Assembly: GCF_036373705.1 (NCBI RefSeq)
Contig: NC_089857.1
Location: 33,289,784 to 33,353,783, forward strand
DNA: 64,000 nucleotides
Reading direction: 5' to 3'
DNA from: Amia ocellicauda
Lineage: Eukaryota > Chordata > Actinopteri > Amiiformes > Amiidae
Shown: positions 12,401 through 24,227 of the stretch, piece by piece
Position numbering within the stretch: position 1 is the stretch's first letter
Layout of the letters: the number at the start of each line of letters is the position of its first letter
Notes under the pieces: model-generated
What the model saw: the letters and a program-made list of their open reading frames with translations, nothing else
What the model was told of the DNA's origin: nothing
The model's database searches: none
Translations under genes and position numbers: made by a program

Positions 12401-15400
12401 GCCATTTAGTTATCCCAGAAAGATGGTATACAATTTACAATGAGTACCTGGACCAGTCTGGCATCTGCCCTCACCCTTGCCCTCTTCTCCTCCTTTAGCC
12501 TGAGCCGGCATTCCTCTAATTCCACCTTCACGAATACAGAAAAACAAACTGCTAAGTTTGGGAAATACATCCTCATTTATTTGAATAAAGGAAAATGTAT
12601 AACCTGCCATGTATCCAATTCCAACCCTTACTGCTTCCCAGGACTAATGGTGATTGGATGTTAAAGAGAGTTATTGTATTCTAATACACATTTTCAACAT
12701 GTATACCAGTCTCATTCTAATACATCAGTATACATAATTACATTTATTATTTTGTAATTGTATCGTTATTTAAAAAAATAAACTCCATCTCCACCATTAA
12801 AAGTGCCAAAGTTATAATTCAGGAGCAGTTCAATTCATATTCTTGCAACACTGCAAAGGTTGTATTCTTCTCAGATTTGTTTTCTTCTGCGTTAGTGCCA
12901 GAGGGGAAGGAATTTCTCAGGCAGAAAAAGCAAATGAATAAGGTAATTTGAAAAAACTTAATCTGAAAAGTTACTTTTCTCAAAGACAAATTGTGTTCTT
13001 GTGATCACATTTCATTCTCTAATACACTTCATCTAGGATTTTTTTTTTTTTTTTAAATGTGCAGGTGAACACTGAGATAACATCTGATAATGCCACAAGA
13101 GGGCATTATGCTAACAGTCCAGACGATTTGCATTTTAAGTCTCAGACTTGTTTCTTTAAAGAAGTTTATTTTTAAACTAAATGTTTTCAAAACCCCTGGT
13201 TTTCTACAGACATTTTTTAACACCCCCACCCACCCAAAACTAAATATTTGTCTCCCTTGTTGTATCGTATCAATGTGTATATTCTTCGCAGTGTAAACTA
13301 GAGAATGCAGGTGCAGTGCTGGCATTCCACAGCAGCCAGTGCTGTTTATTGCAATCACTACAACACACACTCTCTGGGAATCATTGTGCCGTTTAACAAA
13401 TGAACAGGGCCACACTCCAGGTCTATTATATAACACTTTGGTTACCTGTTTCTGCTCACCAGGTCTGCCACTGCCTGAAGATTGGAACTGCACCACCAAG
13501 TAAATTTGGATTACATGTTCAAAATGGCTTAAGGTATTAAGACAAAATGAAAGCCTACAATAGCCTGAAAAATATTCCAGTCTGAAATTTGAAATGATTT
13601 ATCCAATGTGATTTATTATTTTTGCTGTATACCTGTAATCTCTTAAACTGCCTGACAGTTATCTTCTCTGGAGTGGAGGGTACATGATGGCTCTGTGTAG
13701 AAGTGCTAGGTTCTTCCGATTCATAGTCACTTTCAAAAAACACCTTCACAGGACTTCCAGCCTGAAAGCAAACAGCAAAACATGCTTACAAAGCATCTTG
13801 TGGAATCATACTTTCCCAAAGTTGATCTTCATCTAACCTTTGTTCTTAATAGGTAAATTATTCATATAGATATAATACATAGCAGGCCTGCAGAGGTTGT
13901 TTTCTGACACAAATGAATTACTCTGAATCAGATTCTTACTATCTTGGGAGTGCAAGCAAGGTTTTACCTGTGCTGGGTGCTCTGTGATCACATTATCTTC
14001 GTGCACATCTTGAGAAATACCTCTGAAAACAGAAATGTGTTTTATAAGGAAATTTTAAAAAATGCATCTCCACATTGTAGACTTTTGACAGAATACATTT
14101 TGATTTAATTAAATATTTCAGTAAGGTGTATACCCTAAAAATAGCCATTGTAAAAGTATTTGAACCTGAAGTAGTATTTTAACCAGGTCATATATGACAT
14201 TTATTTCAAGGGCTGTAGAACTTACATGTTGGAGGCATCAACAGATTCTAAATATTTAATTATATTAATTTAAATGTTGAATAAATAAACATAAAATAAA
14301 ATCAAAGATCAGTACAAACAAAATGCTAGATAGTTTTCTAAACAAAAGCTCCTCCCTCCCTCTCATGTTAAACCTGTCTTACCTGTGTCTACAAGCACGT
14401 GCTGCAGTACGCCACGGTATATACCCAACAGCCCCAGGAGGTAAAGGATGTGGGACGTACTGAGTACCAACTGATTGGCGACTTCTTCCATTTGATGGTG
14501 ATTTCCGAGGTCCTGAAACATAAATTAGGTTTACCATAAGTTTCCATATTGAAAAAGTAAAACATGATTGAGTCTTCCTATCACTTGTAACCTTATCAGG
14601 TTTCTTTAAATCTTTTATTCAGATAATGTGAACAGGACTACAAAATAGCATACTCATGGGAACATATTTCACCTGAACACACCCACAAGGGAACCAAAAC
14701 TGATCAGAAAAACATTCAGGTCTATACAAAGACTTGAAATAGTAATGCACCTCCCAATTTCACAAAGTCTTGTCACTGGGAAGAGGTTACCAAGTGTTTT
14801 TGTTTCTAGTAGGAAATTACAACAGTATTGTCTCCAAATAACTGAAGCAATGGTAGAAAACATGAGACTACATGATAAAAACAGCTTATCAAACAGAGAA
14901 CACATTTACGATTTGATAATATTGTTAGTATAGCTGAAAGTTTGACATTTTACTGAACAAAAGCAATACCATTTTGTTTCTTCTCTTAAGTACTTAGATA
15001 TAGAAAGCTTGTTTTAAGCTCCAGCAATATGCCCACAATCAAGTCCAATGCGTATCGCTTAAGCACACTACAGTGCTATAAAACAGCTAGACATTGGTTA
15101 CTTTAAAATCCATAGCAAAACAAAAATCAGCTGCACCAATTTTAACACAATCTAAACCTTTACCACCACAAAAATACCATACCTGACTACATCAGCATTC
15201 ATTTAAATTATTAAAGTTTACCTATTCTGATGGTTGCCTTTCCTTTGACTCCATTCCCAAGCAATATGGTTCTTTTCTGCTGTTTAGGTTTCATTGGGTC
15301 CTTAGAGGATGTCGGCTTTATCCAGTCATACTACATGCAACCCAAGGTGCAGAATAAAACAAGTATTATCTTAAATGCTCGACCTTCAATGCATTTAACA

Positions 15401-18400
15401 ATCAATCATTTTATTACAGGTTTAAAGATCTGAATGATAGTAAACGCATGGTAAAAATGTAAGTGTCAGAATGTGGTACTGTTCTGTCTGTGTGATGCAG
15501 TGCAGAGAGAAACTGTGGCCGAGAGGAAGGCAGTGCAATGTGTATATTGGAAGGGGGTCCAAGGAGAATACTGGACCCAATTAATGTCTTGCCTGGAGGA
15601 CCGTTAGACGAAGCAGTACTATGCATAGCCGGGTTGTGGGAGATAAGGGTTCAATGCCCAGCTCTGACTGGTAGCCCACTCCAGCAATACATCATGTTCC
15701 AGTCTTATTTTCACTATATAACTCACTTTTTTGTAAGGAGATGTAAAGGAGTCTTAATAAACTATACAGTATTCACATTTTAAAATTGGAAAGGTCTAAG
15801 TGTTTTTTGCTCTTAAATTAGTTTGTTTCTTTGGAGGAACATTCAAAAGACTAATGTCGCATGCCAGGAAATACTTTATCATTCTAATGATATCGTAAAT
15901 AATAATAGCATTTGCAAAATCAAGCACTGTGAAAGAAAAGAAAATCTATGTTACAGCTATGCAATTGATATGATAAATTTAACCTAAAAAACATACCTCA
16001 GGATTGGCTTCATTAGCATTCACAAGCACTCTTTCAATAACCAACTTTACTAGGGCATTATCTGATAAAAGAATTCACCAATTAATAATGGAAAATAGCA
16101 CAATTCAAGACACATTCAGAAGGAAGAGAATAGCTTAAGATCTGCATGCCCTTTACCAGGTTGTCCTCAAATCACCACCCAATTCAAAGCTTCACACACA
16201 CAGGCATCGCAGGAACAATTAGCACTGAATGCTTATGAATATTTTTAAGCACTTACTGTCCTTTCATCACAGTGAGCACATTATTCTTTCTAATATATTC
16301 CTTTCATATTTTTCATAATAGGACCTTCACAAACATAAAAGGAATTAAATGGAACTGTACAGTCCTTAATAAAAGCACCAAGACAAATCATAGTTGGAAA
16401 CCTTGGATTGTGTATTATTAGATACAGTTTTTCTGCTCTTTTTCTTTCCTGCTTGTACTGCATTACAGAAAGATAACTAAAGTTCTTCTATTAAATCACA
16501 AGCAGAAACTCTACCACCTATCACATTTCCAAGGTTTCCAGTTATTTTAAGTATCGAACTGCTGAATGGAATTGAGGGAAACATATTCTAATAATAACAG
16601 TGAATCAAAACTGCTCACCCACGAGAGGATTTTTGCGTAGATCAAGAATGCAGATGGTGTTGTTGGAGTGAAGCATGGTGAGCAGGGCTTGAGCTCCAAT
16701 ATTGGTTATCCCACATTTTTGAAGGTCTAGGGCTGCATAAATAAATGACACCAATGTCACCTTTTGTCCTTTAAAAACTAAGTAGGACTGAAAGTAAATA
16801 AGAATCATGCAAACCTCATGGGTGAGTTCAAATCTAACAATTCTCTCAGTCCAACGCCTAAAAGAATTTTACTTAAACTGTAATAAAGCTACAGCTAAGT
16901 TGTTTTCTTTTTCTTAGTCGACTCTCCTTTTGATAGTTTAATGGTGGGCTTGACTGACAGCTTGCAGGTCAGTCACATCATTCTAATTTGTCCTTGAATT
17001 CTTCAGGGCTCAGACTAATCTCACAAAGATAATATCCCATCAAAATGTCTGTACTAGTGTTAAAAGCACAGTGTCCACATTTTTCATATTAAGCACACTA
17101 CAATTTCTTTGTGAAAGCATTTATCTTCAAGGATACACATGTTGATATACATTTTGAAAATCACTTGTTCCTCCTTGAAATAGCAACTCTCATGGCTAAG
17201 ACTCATAGTGAAAATTTAATAATATATCAGCATTTCTGTGTAGAAATGACCAATTAATTTAGCTTTTTAAATATTCTCCAAAAAAACAAGAACAAGGCAC
17301 TTTGACCACTTTGCTTTTCCTAAAGGAGTCTGGATGCTAATGCGATCAAAGTGTTGGCTGTTGACTGAAGACTGGCTGACATGTCCCATCGAAGTATGTG
17401 CACATTACCCATGTGAGCTCATTACCTTTAAGCCACAGATCCTCTCCCAGGGCATCTGCCAAAGCAACAGCCCCTCGATCCCCTATCAAAGTGTTGCAGC
17501 ACAGGGTGATTCTTCGGAGGCCGGTCATACAGTCCAGGTCAGGCCTCCTGTATCGGAGGCTCTCAGCCCAAGCTTCACTGTGTCGTTTGGTTGCCTGGTG
17601 CTTCAGGGGTGAAGAAGATTTAGATCATATTGTTTCTTAATCTTCCTTTCCTTCACAGTAAACCATATGTGAAAACAAACCATTTTGTACAAGTAATAGG
17701 AATAAATGATAGAAAAACACTACTCTTGTAAGGTTGTGTATATGTAAAAGCATTTGAGTTTCTTGGATAAAGGCATCTGCTAAATTAGTAATAATAATAA
17801 TATATTTCTCAGTAATTCCTGTCTGTGCCTCTTCACATTAAGGATTTTCTTTCTAACAACGGAAATGTTCTCTTTATATAAACAATAAGCTACATATAAA
17901 ACAAGAGGATAATGTATACAAAAGTTTTACCTTGATAATATTTGCCATATGTTCAGCCCCTCGCCATGTCAGATTACAGCCTGTAAAATTGACGGTCTTG
18001 ATTGTAGATGAGTTCTTCACACTCTGGCATATAACTTAGAAAAAGAGTGGTCTTAAAATAAGGCATGATACATGGTAGATATAAATAATAGAACCCCCCA
18101 TACACATACACATACTATTTTTAAAGATGCAATTTAACTTTTGTGATATCGCACACAGAAAAACCCATAATACATACCCTCCAGGCCTTCATCTGCTATA
18201 GGGCAGTATGCGAGTGATAGGTTCTCCAAAGATGACGATTTAGATAAACCCTAGAAAATCGCATAAGAAAGGAGTGAGCCCTCTGGTGCACTGTTTTTTT
18301 TTTTTTTTAATGACATTACATTTAAGAATAACTTTCCAAAAGAAGAATTGTACAGGATTTACACAACCTTTGTTAAAACAATTAAATCTCTCTCTCTTAA

Positions 18401-19034
18401 CGGAAGTCCTTGTAGTTCCAGGGATTTGAGAGTGCATGAAACACTGAGGCAGTCCCGAACGGCTCTGCACAACCGCAAAGTCATGTCCTTCGAACGGAAT
18501 GCTGGGATCCTTTTCTTGAAGGATGATCTATACCTGTCTGACAAAAATAATAATAATATTAACGTCTTCAAAGAGCAATCAATGAATAGAGCAATCAGAA
18601 AAGGCTGCTCCCTATAGGTCAAAGAGGTGAATTTGTTATTTCTGTTTACAGTACTACAGAAGAACACAACAAACTCCTCATTATACATATTTCTATCTCT
18701 ACAGATCAGTCAAAAAAGTATAGTGATGTGGAACTGAATTAGTGAAGTCTGAGATAAATCCATACGTGATACTTCACAAACCTGATTCACCAAGACCTGG
18801 CTGATGGTAGCTTCTCAGTGCAACATAATGCAGGTGTTTGTTGATAGAAAGAGAGTTTAATATAGGCGTCCAATCAGCCAGCTTTATCCGATCGCCATTG
18901 ATATCCAGAAGTCCCTGGCTTAGGTTTGCTGTGACCGCTGGCAGTGGGACCATGTCTTGCAGAGCACAGGCGTACTCGTAATATGACTTGAAGTCAACAG
19001 CTCCCCTGCGTCGTATTTGGACAGTATCCATCAT
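8982..19034 (-). CDS. cep78: Centrosomal protein 78 (complete, 15 coding exons)
   Basis: Centriolar protein with N-terminal leucine-rich repeats and a C-terminal coiled coil. In mammals it acts at the mature centriole and cilium, and its loss causes cone-rod dystrophy with hearing loss. Coding exons in transcript order: 19034-18782, 18537-18368, 18250-18178, 18034-17931, 17600-17426, 16732-16619, 16061-15997, 15330-15222, 14512-14383, 14022-13968, 13761-13633, 12525-12448, 11977-11811, 10106-9965, 9464-8982. Phases join throughout: 2247 nt, 748 aa plus stop; human is about 690-720. Diagnostic blocks are VPLPAV (exon 1), LRERDL (exon 2), NFTGCNLTW (exon 4), [13 protein letters not shown] and LIGDRGA (exon 5), GKATIRIG (exon 8), GYIPWRTA (exon 9), [13 protein letters not shown] (exon 13). 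Of two adjacent ATGs, the first (19034) aligns with the human start. An acceptor (cttccag) seven bases upstream of it implies a non-coding first exon further right. Confidence 0.96.
11811..11977 (-). CDS. cep78: CEP78 exon 13, conserved C-terminal coiled-coil exon
   Basis: Reads [19 protein letters not shown] through [13 protein letters not shown] and matches the human ELEHENAQLRN...[13 protein letters not shown] block. With exon 12 ([19 protein letters not shown]) it forms a charged heptad-like segment around residues 455-520. The exon starts in phase 0 after acceptor gttttcag and ends after two bases of a Gly codon. Confidence 0.93.
13093..13106 (+). promoter_or_regulatory. CTCF-like motif in CEP78 intron 11
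   Basis: CCACAAGAGGGCAT matches the CTCF core CCASYAGRGGGC with one mismatch (A for Y). It lies in the intron between exons 11 and 12. Sequence match only. Confidence 0.3.
17426..17600 (-). CDS. cep78: CEP78 exon 5, leucine-rich repeat core
   Basis: Encodes [15 protein letters not shown] then [18 protein letters not shown] and [17 protein letters not shown], the most conserved stretch with human CEP78 (residues about 201-258). LRRs of ribonuclease-inhibitor type run from exon 2 to exon 6, where [18 protein letters not shown] and LDLRKNPLV follow. The donor is AAAG|gtaatg and the exon ends one base into an Ala codon. Confidence 0.93.
17760..17802 (+). repeat. LINE/SINE 3' tail fragment
   Basis: Reads CTTGGATAAAGGCATCTGC followed by a TAAT-rich (TAA)n tail. 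It resembles the tail shared by many fish SINEs and L2-clade LINEs, and a related tail lies at 37674-37730. Only the 3' end is recognisable. It lies in CEP78 intron 4. Confidence 0.5.
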
Positions 19035-19679
19035 TGTGGACCTGGAAGACAGATGGACAAAACAAAACAACATCCAGCTGGGTTTTCTCATGTGTTAATT
19101 TCAACCAGTAACACATGTAAGAGCATGTGTTTATCTTTATCAGTCATATCAGGGAACAAAAAAGCATCCCATTGCATACTATAGGATAGTATAGGAAAAT
19201 GTGTTGAATTCATTGAAAAGATTTATTCTACAGTCTCTTGTTTATAACACCAGAGGCTGGGGTTTTCAAACTAGTTATCATATCATAAAATGTAAATACA
19301 TACATTTGTGAAGCCAAAACAATATTAGTAAATAGCTTTGCTGTTTAATCAGTACAAGGGGAGACAGTTAATTAAAAAAGGATTACATTGATCTGTTTTT
19401 TGTTTTGGTTTTTAATACTGTACTTTATGGGTCTCAGTATTTTAAAAACCGGGTAACATACCAGCAAGAGCTAGATAATAAATGCTCAATTCATAGTGAC
19501 TTCAGCATGCTTAAGTTTCATATTGATTCCAGTCACGACGAGACGCTAGAAGGTAAAATGTGCTATTATCATTTCCATATTTTACAGCAATCGCCAACGA
19601 ATCGTGAGCATCTTTTGCAGATTCTTGTATTATAAGACACACGAAGGAATGTGTCAATGTTAATAAACACAGTACTTAC

Positions 19680-20110
19680 AATGTACCTTAGTGCGTTACT
19701 CTCAGCTTCTTCAGATTCATAGGAGCGTCTGAACGAATACACAGTTGTTTACAGTATCGCAAGCTGTAAAGCGTGCGTGCCCGCTTCAACTGAAATTAGC
19801 AATATTATGATTAATACAGAACAACATCAAGTCTTTGGAGTATTACCATCCCCTTTACCCGTGAGAAGGGATAGTCTCCCCCGAGTCTAAACAGTTACTG
19901 TCTCCTTGGTTTCCTAACCGTCCACCCACCAGTTAGTGTGACCGGAGACTCACTTCTGCCGCTCCCGTTTGAAAATGGCCACCTAGGCCCGCCCCCCAAC
20001 TCCCAGAAGCCTCCGCGGCTTCCCCATGCTGAGCCAGCCCTGCTCTGTTTATATGCGCGCCACCTGCGGGGAGGCGCTGTCAAAATCTGCACTCTGCACA
20101 ATGACATATA
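19680..20110 (-). promoter_or_regulatory. cep78: Presumed CEP78 promoter and non-coding first exon
   Basis: The only GC-rich stretch upstream of CEP78. It contains a GC box (cccgcccc near 19990), several CpGs and ACTCCCAGAAGC, which partly resembles a ZNF143/Staf site. A strong minus-strand donor (GTAAGT, 19674-19679) could end a non-coding first exon that joins the acceptor at 19042. The exact transcription start cannot be seen. It is 13.6 kb from the GNAQ start, so a shared bidirectional promoter is unlikely. Confidence 0.45.
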
Positions 20111-20464
20111 TAATTAAAGTCGAATTTATACTATCTAGGTACTAGATTGTTTTGATGCACTTGTTTATTTTGAATTCACTTTGAATGATTTTAATGATAG
20201 AGATTTTAGAATTGAATTAAAACAATATATATGTTTTTATATTGTGATGTAAAATACTAAAACAAATAAAAGTATTTAGGTACTTTTACTGCATGTAACA
20301 GTACTTTTTGCATAATGTAATATTGAATATGTAATATTTTTATGGTAGTGTGCTGGATATTATTAGGTTAGGTAGTAGTAGATAGTAATAGGTAGTAGTA
20401 CTAGGTTAGGTAAGGAGTAGCGTCTGAATAATAAAATGGTCAGTACAGTTATATTATACAGTAC

Positions 20465-20469
<5 letters not shown>

Positions 20470-20507
<38 letters not shown>
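20470..20507. repeat. (TA)n microsatellite
   Basis: Nineteen uninterrupted TA units in intergenic DNA upstream of CEP78. Likely length-polymorphic. Confidence 0.9.
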
Positions 20508-20510
<3 letters not shown>

Positions 20511-20734
20511 ATTTATATCATTAATGTATTTAATTCAGTATTCTAAACAAAAAGAAATACTTTTCATTTTTTACTACATTTTGAAAGTGGAATGGAGCTG
20601 AGGACAAAAGTTTAATACAGAAGAACACGTGTTGAAGGGTATAAGGGCATGTCATAGGAGACAAAAGTGTTGTAGCCTCATCTTTGGCCCATATAGTATA
20701 CATACTTATTATTTTACCACTTCACCTGGTCTGC

Positions 20735-20760
20735 GTGTGTGTGTGTGTGTGTGTGTGTGT
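20735..20760. repeat. (GT)n microsatellite
   Basis: Thirteen GT units, followed by an imperfect GT-rich tail to about 20800. Confidence 0.85.
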
Positions 20761-22667
20761 CAGTGTCTGTTTGTCAGTCAGTGTATGTGTGTGTGCTGTC
20801 TTCTATTTGGTGAATAGTGAATGGTGAATCTGTATAGTTTATCTGTATAATAATATGCAGTAATAAAACATATCTATAGGCTGCAAGTGATTTATAAAGC
20901 ATTCATTAACAGAATGCTGCAGTATTTGGTTTTGTCTGACTCTTCTACTGTCTATGCACCATGTAAACTGTGACCTGATGAAAGAGATGTGCTTCTGCAT
21001 CCCTTCTATACTGTGCATTTACCTCCACATTTACCTCAACGCAAGCATACCGCTTCTTCAAATGACCCTCTTCAGTTCACTCAAAAGTCAACAGCTCCAA
21101 ATTAGTCACATGCTTCACAAAATGTTACTAATCACTGAAACACAGCACAAACCATGTATGACAAACAGGAACATTGATATACACCATCAAATATGTTATG
21201 TGAAAGATTAAAACACAAAGAATTAATGTAGTCTGAATTAAGAGGGTTTCATGTACTGTTGGCATAAATCTGTGAGCATTTGGTTCCCTAGCCTAGATGA
21301 AAGATCTAGGACAAGACACTTGGGTCTGATACTGAATTCCTGATTTTTTTTAACAGTATTCATGACATTATATGGGTCATTTAAGCTGTGAGTATTTAAC
21401 CCTTCACTCTATTACAACATTTTCAGTTATCACCTGAACAATGCTGAAAATACAAGTCGAGTTTATTTTAAACTGTCACAGGAATTATGTTGAAATATAA
21501 AACTAAATATTATGGGGAAACTATTTAAAAATGACCATGTCAACAAACACTTTTTTCTAAGTATCTCAGTGTGTATCTTCACATGACCTACTACTGGTAA
21601 TAAACTCCCAGTAGACTGAAAATAGCTGTGATCCTAACTGTTGAATAAAGGTCAAAAGACACATACATCTTTCTAGTGTATACACCTATCTACTTTAAAT
21701 AGGTTAATATTGTATGAGGGTGACAGCAATAAATATATAATAATACTTATCAGACGGATGCATTACCTGATGTAAAATAGTGTAAATTAGAAACACTTAA
21801 GATTTACAGACATTCAGTATTGTATCTCCGACTGTATAGAACACTTCAATCAATTTAAATGCAACATTAAACGCTGTATGATACTAAACTTATTTTCTGC
21901 ATTATTATATAATCAGAAACAAAAAGTCTTGCAGGGGAGAGGGTAAATAGTAACTCATTTAGACAAAGTGCTTGTTTGGTTAACAGAAGATTTCAATATT
22001 TAGTCCACTTACATCTAAGCAGCAATAGGAATGTTAGTCTTTGTTGAGACAGTTTGTGGTTTGTCCCATATACAGTATCATTTAAAGTGTCACAGGTATA
22101 AACTTACTACATACAACATTCCACAGCTGTTTTGAGTTTACTGAAAGTGTCCAATACAAGATCTGTCTGATAATAGGTTATAAACTGATCAGGAAGTGCA
22201 AATACATGATTATCACAGTGTCATAGTTTTCATATAAAGGTGGCTGAGCTGCAGTATACATAAAATATAAGTTAAAAAGGAAAATGATTCGTCATTTGAA
22301 TGTTACTAGTCTTACTAATGAAGACAATGGAATGATAACAATTTGCAACCAACTGTGTTTACAAGGAAGGTGCTGTATATTTGATTGTTTTTAAACTAAT
22401 ATAACTGCAGGTTAGGCAACAAATGAAGTCAGTGCAGCCTACTTATATTAAATTTGTGTGAAGAAACTTCTAATTAAGACAGAATGATTGGAGGTGTGAC
22501 GAGGACATCTGCCAGCAGAGTTGCAAATGTTTGCAGTTTTGCACTTCATGGATTAAAAATGAAGCATACATGTTGTATCAGTTATTGTATTTGGTAGCAG
22601 ATGGATGAGTTGCAGGGTATGTGTTGACACAGGTAGTGTGAAACAGCTTCTGAAATGTGTTTGTCAT

Positions 22668-22683
22668 CCACTAGGTGGCAAGG
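22668..22683 (+). promoter_or_regulatory. CTCF-like motif between CEP78 and GNAQ
   Basis: CCACTAGGTGGCAAGG matches the CTCF core CCASYAGRKGGCR without a mismatch in the central twelve bases. Its place between oppositely oriented genes would suit a boundary, but no occupancy can be inferred from sequence. Confidence 0.35.
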
Positions 22684-24227
22684 TCTAATCTACAGTAGAA
22701 TAACCTTTTATAATTATTTGACAAATGATGGGCATTCATCCTTCACTGTATTCCACCAGGTATGTTTTGAAGATATAAATGGACACATACTGTGTATAAC
22801 AGGAGATGAACATCAACAATTCTCTTATTCAGACCCTATTGTTTTTGTGTTTTTGTAAATGTATTAAACCGTGTACCCAGTACATGATGTATCTTTTCAG
22901 AGGAAGGATAAAACATATTGAATAAATGTAAAGTGCTCCATGGTGTGAGTTTCTGTGCAACCTCTGCGATGACAAGAATAATATTAATGTTAAACAAACC
23001 AGTTAGATTATGATGAAATAATAACAAAATGCCAACACACCAAATACTGTAACCACATTCTAGACATTCAAGCCAATACTTATTTCTTAAAATTACAGAT
23101 GGTCTGTCAATCTCTCCACCTCCCACGCTTGAATTATACCACAGACCAAATCGCGGCCAATTACAACACTCTTCTCATTGGAACTACACCCATTACCCTC
23201 CCACAGCTATATTATTTTATTCTCAACAGGCAAAATCACAACCAATCACTACAGTACACTACACTACAATACAGTCACTCATCCCAGGGGCCATTGCCTA
23301 CCAGTCCTATAATCAATCAAAGCCTAGTTTCAAATTGACTAAATGACTATCAGTCAGTCAGACTCAATCAGTCTGTCCTTGCATCTTATTGGAGCGGAGA
23401 TTGAGTCGGGTAGGGCCAGACTCTGGGCAGGTAATTACACGGTAAAATAAGCAAGACTATTAAGGACTTATCTGTTGCATCACATTTTTCTGCTGGTTTT
23501 AATACAAACAGTGTTAACTGTACTTTAATTTCATTACTCTAAAGCTAGCCACTGCATATGGTGCAATATGTTCATGTTTGGATTACTGGATTTGAATTAG
23601 CAATATTTGTTTAGCATTTTCATTGGAAGCTACAAGCTGACATATAAATGTAAAATAGCACATTACATAAACACAGCAACTAGTCATAATTATGACCAAA
23701 CATTTTAATTGCATGAATTGTAAGATATTTTACTGCCCTTAAACAGTAGCCTCAAATATCAGTCCTACTATTCACCCAGTAGTTAATACAATTCTGTTTT
23801 ACTCTATTGCTAAAAACACCCTTGAATTTTCTAAATATTACTAATTATTACTTGTGGATGTCCTTATGTTATTTACAAAACAAAAATTATCTGAACATAC
23901 CATTTCACAAGATTTCCTAGGTATATTTCCATAAGTAAAGTATTTCTACTTTCTTACTTACATATCCCATGATTTGTTGTATGTATATGTATTTGAAACA
24001 ATGCCAGCTCTGACTCAAGTCAATAGTGGAGAGCTTGAATTTCTAGGAATTTTGCTATTGCTATTGCTACTTACAGTGGGTTGAATAGAATTTATTGTAG
24101 TCATGCAGAAGGGCAGGAGGGAAAACTGGAATATGTTGCTTATCATGCAAGAATATTAGCTTCAGAAAGAAAGAGTAAAAATGACAGCTAACCCGAAATG
24201 GACCACTTTAATAAAGGAGTCACAATA

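Larger units (their letters stand above)
20111..24225. other. CEP78-GNAQ intergenic stretch, left part
   Basis: No coding exon was recognised. Contents are a (TA)n microsatellite at about 20470-20507, a (GT)n run at 20735-20760, a CTCF-like site at 22668 and a C/A-rich segment with four CCAAT or ATTGG pentamers at 23157-23392. The rest is AT-rich single-copy-looking sequence. Confidence 0.5.

Noticed and set aside
13444..13499. Possible extra CEP78 exon ([17 protein letters not shown]) followed by a donor-like gtaacc
   Set aside because: Exon 11 joins exon 12 directly in phase 0 and the joined protein ([18 protein letters not shown]) matches human CEP78. There is no clear acceptor before this segment and no resemblance to the protein.
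15583..15690. tRNA-derived SINE suggested by a box B-like GGTTCAATGCCC at 15648
   Set aside because: No box A at a suitable distance, no tail and no target duplication. One 12-base match is too little.
19895..19950. RFX X-box for a ciliary gene (GTCTCCTTGGTTTC) in the CEP78 promoter region
   Set aside because: Both half-sites deviate from GTNRCC and RGNAAC at several positions, so the match is weak.
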